Shown here piece after piece: positions 1 through 7,760 of a stretch of 22,076 nt of DNA. Each line of letters opens with the position of its first letter. Position 1 is the stretch's first letter. The DNA is from a virus, in the IMG/VR virus record IMGVR_UViG_3300044640_003132, positions 1 to 22,076 of that record. One strand, written 5' to 3'. The notes beneath the pieces are model-generated. The model was given only the letters and a program-made list of their open reading frames with translations, was not told where the DNA came from and made no database searches. A program made the position numbers and the translations under genes.

Positions 1-211
1 CTGCGGTGACGTTGCCACCGTAGTATCCGCGGGCGATGACGAAGTTCGACTGGCCGCGGAATTCGGCTTCCTGGAACTCGATGTTCAGCTCAACGTCGCC
101 ACCGACCTCACCAATGGTGTAAATCGTGGTATACGTTGCTGCGACATTTGCTGGGTCAACACCTGAGACCCATGGGGCGACCGAAAGGGTACCCGATCCT
201 AGAGTTAGCAT
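1..211 (-). CDS. Probable major tail (tube) protein, C-terminus beyond window
   Basis: The N-terminal 70 residues are visible; the gene runs off the left edge. It starts at ATG 211 behind a good ribosome site (GAGGAG, about nine bases upstream), which overlaps the end of the preceding tail terminator gene. The readable part is beta-rich (VELNIEFQEAEFRG) with no signal peptide or Cys. A gene directly downstream of a tail terminator is usually the tail tube protein in siphophages, so the call rests mainly on gene order plus this beta-rich character. It could instead be another virion protein. Inference, moderate. Confidence 0.5.
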   Translation of the reverse strand, partial: MLTLGSGTLSVAPWVSGVDPANVAATYTTIYTIGEVGGDVELNIEFQEAEFRGQSNFVIARGYYGGNVTA

Positions 212-223
212 GCTATATACTCC

Positions 224-619
224 TCAAACTACTATCAATTTGTACCGAAGGCGCCTTCGATACTCCAATGTTGCCTCGTCGTATTCATCTCGTTCGGCAA
301 CCTTCTTAACGAAATGAACGGTTATACCCGACCCGAGAAAGTTCTTGGTATTGATTAGAACATCCACACGGTTTGAGATTTCGCTCAGTTGCGGAGATCC
401 AGTGGCCGAAACCACCAACAACTCCACCTCTGGGCGGTTGATCCCAAAAGCCGCATCAGACGTTCCGCTCTCCACCGAAATCTTTATCGCTGGCAAGGCA
501 GTCCGGACTGTTGCAGTGATCGGGTAAATCTTCTTGTCGCCAGCAGTGCCGCTGAGCGAGGTCTGCAAGGTTGCATCCCCGCCAAGTTTACTGAATAGCG
601 ATTCATAGATTCCCTTCAC
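224..619 (-). CDS. Tail terminator / tail completion-like protein (DUF3168-like)
   Basis: 131 residues, usual size for gp17/DUF3168-type tail completion proteins that cap the tail tube and join it to the head. The pattern fits: an N-terminal helix (IYESLFSKL), a strand with a PAIKISVE-type segment, then VELLVVSA, a helix with DVLINTKN and a final strand pair ending RRRLRYKLIVV. The start is GTG 619 with no Shine-Dalgarno site. Instead a TATTAT box lies seven bases upstream with a TTGCCC box 16 bases before it, so the mRNA may be leaderless. The stop falls just before the next gene's ATG at 211. Confidence 0.6.
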   Translation of the reverse strand: MKGIYESLFSKLGGDATLQTSLSGTAGDKKIYPITATVRTALPAIKISVESGTSDAAFGINRPEVELLVVSATGSPQLSEISNRVDVLINTKNFLGSGITVHFVKKVAERDEYDEATLEYRRRLRYKLIVV

Positions 620-626
620 AAAGAGG

Positions 627-654
627 ATAATACGCTATCTGACTCTATGGGCAA
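627..654 (-). promoter_or_regulatory. Putative promoter of the tail terminator gene, leaderless
   Basis: On the minus strand TTGCCC (654-649), a 16-base spacer and TATTAT (632-627) are followed by seven bases and the GTG at 619. Transcription would begin at or next to the start codon. No Shine-Dalgarno sequence is present. Confidence 0.45.
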
Positions 655-669
655 GGTGTACAGATTCTA

Positions 670-1107
670 CTATTCGGCTTCTACCCTATTCCAGCCCATC
701 GGATTTGCCTTCGGATGGAGCGGCTTAGGGCTAAATGGACGAAGCGGGCAGTCGCTAATTCGGCAAAAGCGGTCCCCCAGCGTACAGCCGTTGCACATCA
801 TTTCAATGGCCGACTGGCGAGCCAAAAGCCCGCTATTGGACTCAGAGGAAACAATCTTTACCGCCCTAGCCTGAATGTCAACTTGAATCCCCGCCTTACG
901 CACGGCGCTTGCTGGGATGGATCGCTCCCCGCGAAGCCAAGACCACACAGAGGACTTGCTATACCCCAATTCTGCGGACCAGAAATCAACAAATTCGCCA
1001 AGGCTCTTGCCCTCGCACTTTTTTTCGGTTAGGTACTGGAATTCCCTCCATGGCCCACTTGGGGCTAGGCTCTTCCAGAACTTTGTCTCCCTTGCTACCT
1101 CGCTCAC
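670..1107 (-). CDS. Small HTH protein with C-terminal Cys motif
   Basis: 145 residues. Residues 36-73 read as a helix-turn-helix-like segment (LGEFVDFWSAELGYSKSSV followed by a WSWLRGER turn). The C-terminal part has Cys105, Cys108, Cys115 and Cys120 in a C-x2-C-x6-C-x4-CPL-x-PF pattern. Small phage proteins often carry a similar CPL-x-P(F/Y) cysteine motif that probably binds zinc. It starts at GTG 1107 with AAGGAG five bases upstream. It follows the HNH nuclease gene with a 19-base gap, so the two are probably co-transcribed. A role in DNA binding is inferred; the exact function is unknown. Confidence 0.6.
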   Translation of the reverse strand: MSEVARETKFWKSLAPSGPWREFQYLTEKKCEGKSLGEFVDFWSAELGYSKSSVWSWLRGERSIPASAVRKAGIQVDIQARAVKIVSSESNSGLLARQSAIEMMCNGCTLGDRFCRISDCPLRPFSPKPLHPKANPMGWNRVEAE

Positions 1108-1126
1108 TTTTTCTCCTTTTCCGGGG

Positions 1127-1579
1127 CTATCTTTGGTTTAGCCCCCTAATCGCTGGGTCAAGCCTGCCGCCGTAATACTTACAGGTTCGGCATTCCCGAT
1201 CACCATTCCTTCTCCAGTACGTGTTTTCCCACGTGTACTCGTGACCGTGCCTGCAATGGGTCGCCCGAAGCTTCCCGGCATCACCCCTGCGGGTGTTCAT
1301 TCTTGGAGTCACGACCTCAAGATGCTCAAGGTTAACGCATTTGCGATTTCTACACAAGTGGTCCACCTGGAGGCCCTTCTGGATAGGGCCGTTTACATGC
1401 TCGTAGTGCCACTTGTGGGCATTGATTTTCTTGCCGTGCTGGTCCTTGAACGCCCCATAGCCAGACGGGTCCTTTGCGCCAGCCCATTCCCAGCAGCCAT
1501 TCTCCGCCTTTGAGACATGGTTAATAAACCGAACTAAAGGGTCGGTTTTAGGTCTGCCGCGCTTGGTAATCTGCTCCAT
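1127..1579 (-). CDS. HNH endonuclease, free-standing
   Basis: 150 residues. The HNH core is clear: a WEWAGAKDPSGYG segment (residues 30-42), a HKWHYE segment (55-60), then VDHLCRNRKCVNLEHLEVVT (72-91) with catalytic His74, Asn83 and metal-binding His86. A C-terminal zinc-type segment follows (CRHGHEYT...CRTC, residues 109-133). Such nucleases are common in phages as free-standing homing enzymes or recombination/packaging helpers. The gene sits between the lysis genes and a small HTH gene, as expected for an inserted homing-type nuclease, but no disrupted host gene is visible. ATG 1579 has no Shine-Dalgarno site and is preceded by a -10-like box. Confidence 0.88.
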   Translation of the reverse strand: MEQITKRGRPKTDPLVRFINHVSKAENGCWEWAGAKDPSGYGAFKDQHGKKINAHKWHYEHVNGPIQKGLQVDHLCRNRKCVNLEHLEVVTPRMNTRRGDAGKLRATHCRHGHEYTWENTYWRRNGDRECRTCKYYGGRLDPAIRGLNQR

Positions 1580-1585
1580 ACAGGG

Positions 1586-1591
1586 AGCATA
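1586..1591 (-). promoter_or_regulatory. -10-like box for leaderless HNH gene
   Basis: TATGCT on the minus strand is exactly six bases before ATG 1579, with a TG one base upstream of the box (extended -10 type). No Shine-Dalgarno site is present. Confidence 0.4.
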
Positions 1592-1618
1592 CCATAACCT
1601 TAAAGAAAAGGTTCTTGA

Positions 1619-1816
1619 TTACTCTTCTTCGGTAGAGACGCGCAGGGGCATTGTGACAAACCAGACAATAGTCAAGATAGCAAGGGTTGCTCCCACAAAG
1701 TTCCTTGTATCTCCGTCGGGCAGTACGATCCAACCTACAAGAAGTCCAAATACTGTCCAAGATTGTCCAACTATGTCGTTAATTGCTTGAGTAAGGATGC
1801 TCTTCCACTTGCTCAC
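1619..1816 (-). CDS. Small membrane protein, holin-like candidate
   Basis: 65 residues. Two hydrophobic stretches (about residues 18-32, [15 protein letters not shown], and 40-58, [19 protein letters not shown]) are separated by a short polar loop with Pro-Asp-Gly-Asp, and the tail is acidic (STEEE). The start codon overlaps the stop of the large exported protein gene as ATGA, so translation is probably coupled. Position after the XhlA-like and exported protein genes, with two membrane segments, fits a holin or a lysis accessory protein. The family is not recognised, and another small membrane role is possible. Confidence 0.6.
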   Translation of the reverse strand: MSKWKSILTQAINDIVGQSWTVFGLLVGWIVLPDGDTRNFVGATLAILTIVWFVTMPLRVSTEEE

Positions 1817-3393
1817 TTCAGGTTTCTCCTCTGCCCACCTTTGATGGGCTTGCTATCTTGCGCCTTGGCCGGCGATGGCTTTGCTACGTTTCGTGCCGAT
1901 GGCTTTCCGCGCCCGCCTCCTGGGCGCTTCTTTGGACCTTCACCGCTGCCGCTAAACCCGCCGCCACCACCACCGCCACCGGATCTCATGGCAGCAGCAG
2001 ATACAGCAGCCTGAGCAATGGTGGTCATGATGACCGCTGGCCCAACAACCGTTCGCGCCTCTTCGCGCTCTTCCTCGGTAATCTCGTTACCAAGATTGGC
2101 AACAGTCGCAACGGCAGCGCCAACAGTTTCAGAAACGGCCGCGGCTACTTCGCCAACGGCCTCAGACACGGCGGCAGCAGCCTCGCCGATTGCCTCGGTT
2201 ACGGCTTCTACGGCAGCGCCCGGATCAATTGGTCCAGGTGCGTCAGTAGGTACAGGGCTGGGATCAACAGAAGGGGCAGGAGACTCCGTAGGGGCTTCTG
2301 TTGGCTCGGGCGACGGCTCGGGTGTGGCAGTCGGGTCCGGTGTCGGCTCATAGGTCACCTCTGGGCTTGGCGACGGCGTCGGAGTTGGTTCCGGCGTAGG
2401 CGTCGGGGTTGGCTCTATAGAAGGCTCTGGCGTAGGGCTAGGAGCCACGCTAGGGCTTGGCGTTGGCGGTTCTGGTGTCGGTGTGGGTGTTGGCTCTGGG
2501 GTGGGCTCTGGGGTTGGCGTTGGGCTTGGGGTTGGCGGAATAGGCGCAAAGAGGACTACTGAAACGGGTACTGACTCCCCTGAATACACTGCAAGGGTGT
2601 TGTTGTCAGCTCGGATTGTGAAGGCGTATTCCACGTCTGGGCCACCGGTGGCCGAGAAGACCTGCCACGGCAGCGTGATGGACGTCTCGTCGGAGCCCAC
2701 ACCCCACCCAGATTCCCCAACGCGCCAGGTGATGGCGTAGCGCTCAACAGGCGTACCGCTATCTAGTGGCGCATCCCACGTAAGGTTGACATCGCCGTTG
2801 CTGTACACCGTAACCATGAGGCCAGTTGGCGCGTTTAGGTATGGATCGGGTACTGGGGTAGGAGTTGGCTCTGGCGTTGGAGTTGGAGTTGGTTCCGGGG
2901 TTGGTGTTGGGGTTGGCGGTGGCGTTGGTGTCCATGTTGCAGATGGGGTTCCTGGCGCAAGCTCGGCTGCAAAGTTGCTGATTAGGTAGTAGTGGTTTCC
3001 ATAGAAGCGATCTGCCGCTGGGTCGCCGCAGCACACCCCAGCGCGCACGCGGTAATCACCAGCGGGCAGTGAAATGCGGATTGTTGAGGCCAGGGAATAG
3101 CCACCAGTATGCTCGGTCCAAGAGTCGTCATTAGCCGCAAGTAGTGTTCCCTGACCGTCATAAAGCCAGAGCATGGAGTCAACGGTTCCTGGGCACCATC
3201 CAGCGGTGGTGTCGTCGCAGAGATCGGTCCAAAGGTGGAGCTCGCCCTGCTCTGGAAGGGTGATCCAGAAGTCTTGCGTTCGATCAACGTAAAGATTCTG
3301 AGAGCCCTGGGTTGGTGAGGCAATAATTCCATAGGCCAAGGTAGAAATAATTAGCCAAACACTAGCAAGGATTACTGCAATTCTTGTATTCAT
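1813..3393 (-). CDS. Exported Pro-Thr-rich protein with FN3 domain and Gly-rich basic tail
   Basis: 526 residues. A signal peptide or membrane anchor spans about residues 5-25. Residues 33-145 resemble a pre-peptidase-type beta-sandwich ([16 protein letters not shown], then [13 protein letters not shown]). A first Pro-Thr linker spans about 150-185, a fibronectin type III-like domain about 187-280 (NLTWDAP, RYAITWR, YAFTIRA), and a second Pro-Thr-Glu-Ser linker about 285-390. An alanine-rich helical repeat follows ([19 protein letters not shown]-like, 394-432), then a hydrophobic segment (448-468), eight or nine consecutive Gly, and a basic tail. It overlaps both neighbours as ATGA. This is a cell-surface-type architecture inside the lysis cassette. 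Function unknown; host-envelope adhesion or lysis support are guesses. Confidence 0.85.
   Translation of the reverse strand: MNTRIAVILASVWLIISTLAYGIIASPTQGSQNLYVDRTQDFWITLPEQGELHLWTDLCDDTTAGWCPGTVDSMLWLYDGQGTLLAANDDSWTEHTGGYSLASTIRISLPAGDYRVRAGVCCGDPAADRFYGNHYYLISNFAAELAPGTPSATWTPTPPPTPTPTPEPTPTPTPEPTPTPVPDPYLNAPTGLMVTVYSNGDVNLTWDAPLDSGTPVERYAITWRVGESGWGVGSDETSITLPWQVFSATGGPDVEYAFTIRADNNTLAVYSGESVPVSVVLFAPIPPTPSPTPTPEPTPEPTPTPTPEPPTPSPSVAPSPTPEPSIEPTPTPTPEPTPTPSPSPEVTYEPTPDPTATPEPSPEPTEAPTESPAPSVDPSPVPTDAPGPIDPGAAVEAVTEAIGEAAAAVSEAVGEVAAAVSETVGAAVATVANLGNEITEEEREEARTVVGPAVIMTTIAQAAVSAAAMRSGGGGGGGGFSGSGEGPKKRPGGGRGKPSARNVAKPSPAKAQDSKPIKGGQRRNLK
2265..2545. repeat. Low-complexity Pro-Thr coding minisatellite, long block
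   Basis: GT-rich on the plus strand, made of short degenerate units such as GGCGTTGG and GGCTCTGG. It encodes the second Pro-Thr-Glu linker of the exported protein on the minus strand. A shorter block of the same kind lies at about 2840-2935 and encodes the first linker. The repetitive DNA could change length by slippage or recombination. Confidence 0.75.
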
Positions 3394-3575
3394 TTAGCCT
3401 GCCCGGAGAGCCAAGCCATAAGGCCGCTAATTCCAGTGAGCCCAAGAATGCCAATGACAAATTTTGCGAGACGATACGCGCCGCGTGTCTCTGCCATCTC
3501 CACGCGCATCGCGGAGAGTTCTTCGTCAATCTTATCTAGTCGGGCAAGAATCTGGTTGATGTTGTTCGCAGTCAT
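3390..3575 (-). CDS. XhlA-like small lysis/holin-associated protein
   Basis: 61 residues. An amphipathic coiled-coil N-terminus (about residues 5-32, [20 protein letters not shown]) is followed by one membrane segment (about 36-56, [20 protein letters not shown]). This is the layout of the phage hemolysin XhlA family, whose members work with a holin and endolysin in lysis. Its stop overlaps the start of the exported protein gene (ATGA). ATG 3575 has GAGG only a few bases upstream. A hairpin lies just upstream at 3589-3614. Confidence 0.65.
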   Translation of the reverse strand: MTANNINQILARLDKIDEELSAMRVEMAETRGAYRLAKFVIGILGLTGISGLMAWLSGQAK

Positions 3576-3588
3576 ACCTCAACCTATG

Positions 3589-3614
3589 GTGTGGGTTTGG
3601 TTTTACACCCACAC
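3589..3614 (-). promoter_or_regulatory. Hairpin upstream of the XhlA-like gene
   Basis: Perfect 8-base inverted repeat GTGTGGGT / ACCCACAC with a 10-base loop. It has no clear T-run on either side, so a simple intrinsic terminator is not certain. It could instead be an mRNA processing or translation control hairpin between the small coiled-coil gene and the lysis genes. Confidence 0.45.
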
Positions 3615-3630
3615 TATAAGTTGTGTGCAA

Positions 3631-3795
3631 CTACTTAGCAATGCCCTTGGTGTCTGCTTTTTGTTCGCTAAGAGAGCGAAGTTTTTCAAGTTCTTCTTGC
3701 AGCAATTTAACATTACCTTCGGCAATATCAAGCTGCACTGTCATTGCGCCAATCTTCCGAAGAAGATCATCCATTGTTATTTGTCTGCTTTCCAT
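3631..3795 (-). CDS. Small coiled-coil protein
   Basis: 54 residues from ATG 3795, preceded by TAGGAG with a suitable gap. The whole protein reads as helix. Residues 18-48 (MTVQLDIAEGNVKLLQEELE and onward) have the heptad pattern of a coiled coil, ending in a Lys-rich tail. It lies between a small zinc protein and the lysis genes on the same strand. Function not recognised; a chaperone or structural accessory is possible. Coding nature is supported by the ribosome site, strand agreement and amphipathic pattern. Confidence 0.6.
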   Translation of the reverse strand: MESRQITMDDLLRKIGAMTVQLDIAEGNVKLLQEELEKLRSLSEQKADTKGIAK

Positions 3796-3870
3796 TTTAT
3801 TTTTTCTCCTACAGGGAACGCCCTACTTACTAAATTATCCTAAGAAAACAGATATTAGCACACTGCGGAT

Positions 3871-4047
3871 TTACTCAGCAGCTTCATTGCCCGCATCCGG
3901 ATTTGGGATCAAATCAACCTGGCAAACCCCACACACATAGTGCGGCAAGTCTCCGCTCTCAGTTAACTTAAGGATTGCGTTGGCAGAGATGCCATTGTTT
4001 GGACATCCCTCTGTTTCGCAACTAATTTCAACGCTTGCAAATTCCAT
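3871..4047 (-). CDS. Small zinc-ribbon-like protein
   Basis: 58 residues from ATG 4047, with GAGG six bases before the start. Cys10, Cys15, Cys39 and Cys42 form a C-x4-C...C-x2-C arrangement typical of small zinc-binding folds, with a conserved-looking HYVCGVCQVDLIPNP segment. It lies directly downstream of the collar protein gene. The following 75 bases (3796-3870) hold only the next gene's ribosome site. Function unknown. Confidence 0.65.
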   Translation of the reverse strand: MEFASVEISCETEGCPNNGISANAILKLTESGDLPHYVCGVCQVDLIPNPDAGNEAAE

Positions 4048-4055
4048 TTAATACC

Positions 4056-4799
4056 TCAAGTCTTGATGATGAAGTTCAGAAGAGTTGCCTTAGGGCTAAT
4101 GGTACCATCTGAAGAGGTGACGGATGTTGTGCCAAGAGACGTAACTCCGCCAGTAACGGTGTGAGTAAGGTTGGTGCTTTCTGCTCCGGATGTCACCGCC
4201 GCAGGGTTGGTTGTGTGCGTGTGGGAAGTGCTTGCGACACCTTGCGATGTGCCACTACCGGTGAATAGAACAACCGAAGTGCTACCAGTTGGAGCAGATG
4301 ATGTTGTAGAGGCAACGTCAACGCTGTGTGTGTGGTCGCCGTGGGTGGATACGGCAATAGTGTCCGCATGGGCGTGGGCAATGTTAGTTGTATGTGAATG
4401 GATGTTACCTGTGTTGGGGGCAAATGTTCCAGCATTGTTTGCCCAGCCATCTACTGTGGCCGCGCGTCCGCCAACAAAGCGATCTCGCATGTCTGGCAGG
4501 GCGAAAGTTCCAGAACTTACCCCAAATACAGCCGCAAGTGCTGGATATGCTGAGTAACTGATTGTAGATCCGTCTAGGAACAGCCATCCCGATGGTGCCG
4601 TACCAGTCATCCACATAACAACGGAGCCAGTCGGTGGAATTTGACTCGTTAGCGCAACTGCAACCCCCTCAACCGCAAGCGTTCCCGCAGCAGATCTAGA
4701 AAGCGTAGTGTCAGTTGCATGCCCAAGCTCAATCGTGCCGCCAACCGTAAGGTCGTCGGCTGAAGTTGAGAGGCTTACGTCGGAAAGAATCTTTACCAT
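4056..4799 (-). CDS. Tail collar domain fibre protein with HxH-rich tip
   Basis: 247 residues. The phage tail-collar domain is clear at about residues 55-110: a GSVVMWMTGTAPSGWLFLDG segment, then YPALAAVFG, GTFALPDMRDRFVGG. The C-terminal part carries several His-x-His pairs (134/136, 142/144, 156/158, 193/195), and the chain ends in LNFIIKT, the usual end of collar proteins. In T4 gp37, HxH motifs bind iron in the needle tip, so a similar metal-bound fibre tip that contacts the host is likely. ATG 4799 has no Shine-Dalgarno site; a TAAAAT box lies six bases upstream and includes the stop of the preceding fibre gene. Confidence 0.85.
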   Translation of the reverse strand: MVKILSDVSLSTSADDLTVGGTIELGHATDTTLSRSAAGTLAVEGVAVALTSQIPPTGSVVMWMTGTAPSGWLFLDGSTISYSAYPALAAVFGVSSGTFALPDMRDRFVGGRAATVDGWANNAGTFAPNTGNIHSHTTNIAHAHADTIAVSTHGDHTHSVDVASTTSSAPTGSTSVVLFTGSGTSQGVASTSHTHTTNPAAVTSGAESTNLTHTVTGGVTSLGTTSVTSSDGTISPKATLLNFIIKT

Positions 4800-4805
4800 G
4801 GGGGT

Positions 4806-4811
4806 ATTTTA
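4806..4811 (-). promoter_or_regulatory. -10-like box for leaderless collar gene
   Basis: TAAAAT on the minus strand lies exactly six bases before ATG 4799, and its first three bases are the upstream gene's stop codon. No good -35 box was seen. Confidence 0.3.
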
Positions 4812-6491
4812 CCCTAGGACGACAACTCTGTACGTCCCCGCAAGGCTAATTGTGACCGTCAACGTGTCAGTAGTGGCCGTTACCACATCACAGAACACCA
4901 AGGCATCGACAGAATCGTACACGGAAACTACTACGTCCTTGGTGCCGAGGCTGTGGGTGACCGTCTTGGCTTCGCCTGTAGTCCAGGTTGCGCTCGTGCT
5001 GTAGCGGCGTGCACCACCGTAAGTCGGGCTAATTGCCGCACCCTGCCACGTACCAGCAGAGATCGTGCCAACGGTCGTGATGCTGTCATCACCGCTGTAC
5101 GTTCCGCCAGCCACTGCGGCGAGAGTTGCATGATATGCCTGAACGTTTGTGCCAATTACAAGGCCGAGGGCAGTGCGGGCTGCGCTATCGCTGGTTGCGC
5201 CAGTACCACCGTTTGCAATAGCGATTGCGGTGCCATTCCACACACCGGTGGCAATCGTGCCAACCGAGGTCAGGCTTGAAGCAGTAACTCCGCTGCCGAG
5301 GGTTGTCCCGCTAAGGACTTCCGTCCCATTAATTCTGTATACCTTGCCATTGGCAATATTGACATGCTCAGAGAGTGTCCAGGCGTCGGTTGCATCAACC
5401 CAGTTGATGGTCTTGTCGGTAGCGCCCTTGAGTGTAATACCGCCGCCGTCAGCAGTTGCGTCGCTTGGCGTGGTGACCGAACCGAGCTCAATGTTCTTGT
5501 CGTCAACCGTAAGGGTTGTTGAATTTACCGTTGTTGTGGTTCCGTTGACCGTGAGGTCTCCAGAAAGCACAAGGCTTGTACCCGTTGCTGCGCCAATGTT
5601 TGGCGTGACAAGGGTTGGGGTGTTGGCAAATACCAACGCGCCAGTGCCAGTTTCATCGGAGATGACACCAGCAAGTTCGCTGGACGATGTTGCCGCAAAA
5701 TCGCTAAGTTTATTTGCGGTAAGCGCAACGGTACCCGTCGCATCTGGAAGGGTAATTGTGCGATCAGCGGTTGGGTCTGTGACCGTAAGGGTCGTCTCGT
5801 GAGCGTCTGCCGTCGCGCCCTCAAAGATTACGCCAGCACCATCAACAACAGGCGCGGTAAGCGTCTTATTGGTAAGGGTCTGCGAGCCAGTCTCGGTTAC
5901 ATAGCCCGTAAGCGATGGAATGTCCGAAATAAGCGCAATCGTGCCCGTTGACGATGGAAGGGTAACCGTTCCGCCTGCCGCAGCGGCTGGCTGAAGGGTG
6001 GTTGTGCCTGATGACGAGCCTGGGAGCGCAACGCTTGAAATCCCCGTAAGGGCAAGGTTTGCAGACGAGCGGTTTAGCGCAACGCTGGTAGTACCAACAA
6101 AGGTTGTGTCAGATGGGTTTGCCTTACCGTTAGCAAGGTCGTAAGCAGACTTTACAGACGCAGGCGTTGCAGCCTTGCTGGTTGAAGTGCTAGATACGGA
6201 ATCCTCTAGCTGTACGGCGCCCTTAACGGTTGTTGACGCATCAGCAATGCTGATAGCGGGAGTCGTGCCACCGCTTGAAGAAATTGCACCAGTTCCAGTG
6301 ACGGCTGTAACTGTTCCGCTTCCGGTTCCAATTACCTGCCAAGCGGAACCATCATAAACCTTAAGCACATCGTTAGTGCTGTTGTAGTAAACCTGACCCT
6401 GAACTGGAGAGGCTGGATCGGAGGCAAGGTTTTGAATAACAGCATTCTGTAGTTCATTTTTCTGAAGGTCAAGAACTGTTAGGAATTTCAT
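4809..6491 (-). CDS. Tail fibre protein
   Basis: 560 residues, rich in Thr, Ser, Gly and Ala, with beta-repeat phage fibre modules. The N-terminus has a QGQVYYNSTNDVLKVYDGSA segment typical of fibres (about 35-54), then a KGAVQLEDSVSSTSTSKAAT linker. Repeated units follow, such as GTVTLPSSTGTIALISD and RTITLPDATGTVALTAN, a TGSQTLTNKTLTAP unit, a GVWNGTAIAIANGGTGATSD unit, and a C-terminal domain with TVTHSLGTKDVVVSVYD. This last domain resembles the C-terminus of the next fibre protein upstream (THNLGRFPSVTIVDSAG). ATG 6491 follows an AAGGA ribosome site. Likely a receptor-contact or scaffold fibre. Confidence 0.85.
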   Translation of the reverse strand: MKFLTVLDLQKNELQNAVIQNLASDPASPVQGQVYYNSTNDVLKVYDGSAWQVIGTGSGTVTAVTGTGAISSSGGTTPAISIADASTTVKGAVQLEDSVSSTSTSKAATPASVKSAYDLANGKANPSDTTFVGTTSVALNRSSANLALTGISSVALPGSSSGTTTLQPAAAAGGTVTLPSSTGTIALISDIPSLTGYVTETGSQTLTNKTLTAPVVDGAGVIFEGATADAHETTLTVTDPTADRTITLPDATGTVALTANKLSDFAATSSSELAGVISDETGTGALVFANTPTLVTPNIGAATGTSLVLSGDLTVNGTTTTVNSTTLTVDDKNIELGSVTTPSDATADGGGITLKGATDKTINWVDATDAWTLSEHVNIANGKVYRINGTEVLSGTTLGSGVTASSLTSVGTIATGVWNGTAIAIANGGTGATSDSAARTALGLVIGTNVQAYHATLAAVAGGTYSGDDSITTVGTISAGTWQGAAISPTYGGARRYSTSATWTTGEAKTVTHSLGTKDVVVSVYDSVDALVFCDVVTATTDTLTVTISLAGTYRVVVLG

Positions 6492-6500
6492 TTTCTATCC

Positions 6501-6800
6501 TTAATTTAGATATGCCTTGCCGCCAAAGGGGCTCGAGAAGCTGACTATAACCTGATTGCTGGACGAATAAAAGACCTCCCCGATCTGAACGCTTCCGGCA
6601 CTGTCAACGATTGTTACGCTTGGGAACCTGCCAAGATTGTGGGTAATGGTCCAAGTTGAAGAAGAGGAAAGCTGGTTGTGCGTATATGTCGCGCCGCCGA
6701 TAATTGCGACAGAGGACGTAGTTGTGATGAGGTTGCTTGTGTCGGTAACTGTAATTGAGCCGCTAGACTCGGCAATAATCGCATTAAAGTCGTCAATCAT
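6501..6800 (-). CDS. Small tail fibre / tail tip protein
   Basis: 99 residues. The C-terminal domain (about 45-99) has the phage fibre pattern WTITHNLGRFPSVTIVDSAG ... QIGEVFYSSSNQVIVSFSSP and ends in GGKAYLN, a recurrent ending in siphophage fibre and tip proteins. The N-terminus is a short helix plus Thr/Ser-rich strands. Its ATG overlaps the stop of the upstream gene (ATGA), with GGAG about ten bases before, so translation is coupled. It probably forms a trimer-stabilising or receptor-binding tip module. Confidence 0.75.
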   Translation of the reverse strand: MIDDFNAIIAESSGSITVTDTSNLITTTSSVAIIGGATYTHNQLSSSSTWTITHNLGRFPSVTIVDSAGSVQIGEVFYSSSNQVIVSFSSPFGGKAYLN

Positions 6801-7144
6801 CTGGTAATTTCTCCGCTTACAAGAAACTCGCCTTCAACAACCCTGCTGACAATGCCGCTCGAAGAAACAACCTCAAGGTCGTACCGATACTTCCCCGCGG
6901 GGATAATTGCCGTAGTTGCGGCCGGCACGGTAATCTCTATTTCCCCAGAAGAATTGAGCGTAATTCCAGCGCCGCTGGTTGCAAGGGCCAGCTGCACTCC
7001 GGGGGCGCCCCGAGAAGAGCGCACCTTCATCCTGGCAGTATACGTAGAAAGATTTACCGCGACCCCGCTTGAGTCTTTGTACGTAATCTCCCGGACAAGC
7101 GTTGCACCTTGTTCGCAGATGATGTCATAAATACTTGCAGGCAT
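6797..7144 (-). CDS. Phage baseplate/fibre N-terminal type protein (BppU-like)
   Basis: 115 residues from ATG 7144. A longer upstream reading would run into the divergent terminase promoter and gene, so it was rejected. The MPASIYDIICEQGATLVREI start, VNLSTYTARMKVRSS, then IPAGKYRYDLEVVSSSGIVS and a closing GEFLVSGEITR follow the widespread small phage protein family related to the BppU N-terminal domain. These act in tail tip or baseplate attachment. It heads the minus-strand fibre genes and overlaps the next gene by ATGA. Confidence 0.75.
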   Translation of the reverse strand: MPASIYDIICEQGATLVREITYKDSSGVAVNLSTYTARMKVRSSRGAPGVQLALATSGAGITLNSSGEIEITVPAATTAIIPAGKYRYDLEVVSSSGIVSRVVEGEFLVSGEITR

Positions 7145-7220
7145 GCGGCCATTTTCTTCTAGTTTTTCAGTAAAGTCAATGCTTTGTGGTTTTACGTTGG
7201 GTATAGTGTAATATACAAGT
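7145..7220. promoter_or_regulatory. Divergent promoter region between structural genes and terminase
   Basis: 76 bases between two divergent genes. On the plus strand TAATAT (7209-7214) lies six bases before ATG 7221, and an overlapping TATAGT is at 7202-7207. There is no Shine-Dalgarno site, so the terminase mRNA may be leaderless. On the minus strand an AGAAGAAAA stretch precedes ATG 7144; a clear minus promoter was not seen. Confidence 0.4.
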
Positions 7221-7760
7221 ATGGGTAAGCCGGGGCGAAAGCCACAAGCACAGATCGACGCGTTGCGGGAGCAGATTACGCAACTGCTCCTTAACGGCGT
7301 GCCTACGGCACAAATCTCTAAGGCTACCGACCTTTCCGTCCACACCGTTCGGGAGCACATTCGGGCAATTAGGAAAAAGTGGGCAGAAGACCAACCCGAT
7401 CAAATCCTTACAAGGGCAGAGCTTGTCCAGCGCGCCAGAATGATTGGCCAGCAAGCTGCGGTTGGCGCCTCTAAGGCTCGTGGCTCGGCAATGGAGATCC
7501 AGTACCTAAAGATTCAAATTGAAATATTAGATAAGGTTGCAAAGCTGACTGGGGCCTACGCGCCAGTTCGCCAAGAGGTTAGCGGTGTTGATGGTGGGGC
7601 AATTGAGATTTCCAAAACCCCCCACGAGATTGACACGCTCACTTCTGGGGAACTTTCCGGCAGGCTTGCAATATGGGCAAGGCAGTTAGAGGAGGCGTCA
7701 AAGATTGCAGAACACGAAGCAGAAGCAAGGCAAATCGAAGATACCAGCGCCGCCGACTAA
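7221..7760 (+). CDS. terS: Terminase small subunit
   Basis: 179 residues. The N-terminus is a DNA-binding HTH (about residues 8-50: ALREQITQLLLNGVPTAQIS, then TDLSVHTVREHIRAI). A long helical region follows (LTRAELVQRARMIGQQAAVG) and then a helix with EIQYLKIQIEILDKVAKLTG, a pattern seen in many phage small terminases. The C-terminus is acidic and overlaps the large subunit gene by 56 bases in another frame. Its job is to bind the packaging start site and regulate TerL. The start at ATG 7221 lacks a Shine-Dalgarno site. Confidence 0.82.
   Translation: MGKPGRKPQAQIDALREQITQLLLNGVPTAQISKATDLSVHTVREHIRAIRKKWAEDQPDQILTRAELVQRARMIGQQAAVGASKARGSAMEIQYLKIQIEILDKVAKLTGAYAPVRQEVSGVDGGAIEISKTPHEIDTLTSGELSGRLAIWARQLEEASKIAEHEAEARQIEDTSAAD
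7691..7707 (+). promoter_or_regulatory. Ribosome site and TTG start of the large terminase gene
   Basis: GGAGG at 7691-7695, nine bases before a TTG at 7705-7707. This fixes an unusual TTG start inside the small subunit gene. No ATG near the frame start has a comparable site. Confidence 0.7.

Noticed and set aside
1858-2562. Long plus-strand frame of 234 codons opposite the exported protein gene
   Set aside because: Arg/Trp/Gly-rich mirror of the Pro-Thr and Ala repeats on the other strand, no ribosome site, conflicts with a well-supported gene.
5149-5802. Long plus-strand frame opposite the tail fibre gene
   Set aside because: Antisense reading of Thr/Gly repeats rich in Val and Pro; no start signals, and the fibre frame is clear.
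6797-7360. Long form of the BppU-like protein starting at 7360
   Set aside because: It would run through the terminase promoter and 140 bases of the small terminase gene; ATG 7144 begins the family pattern.
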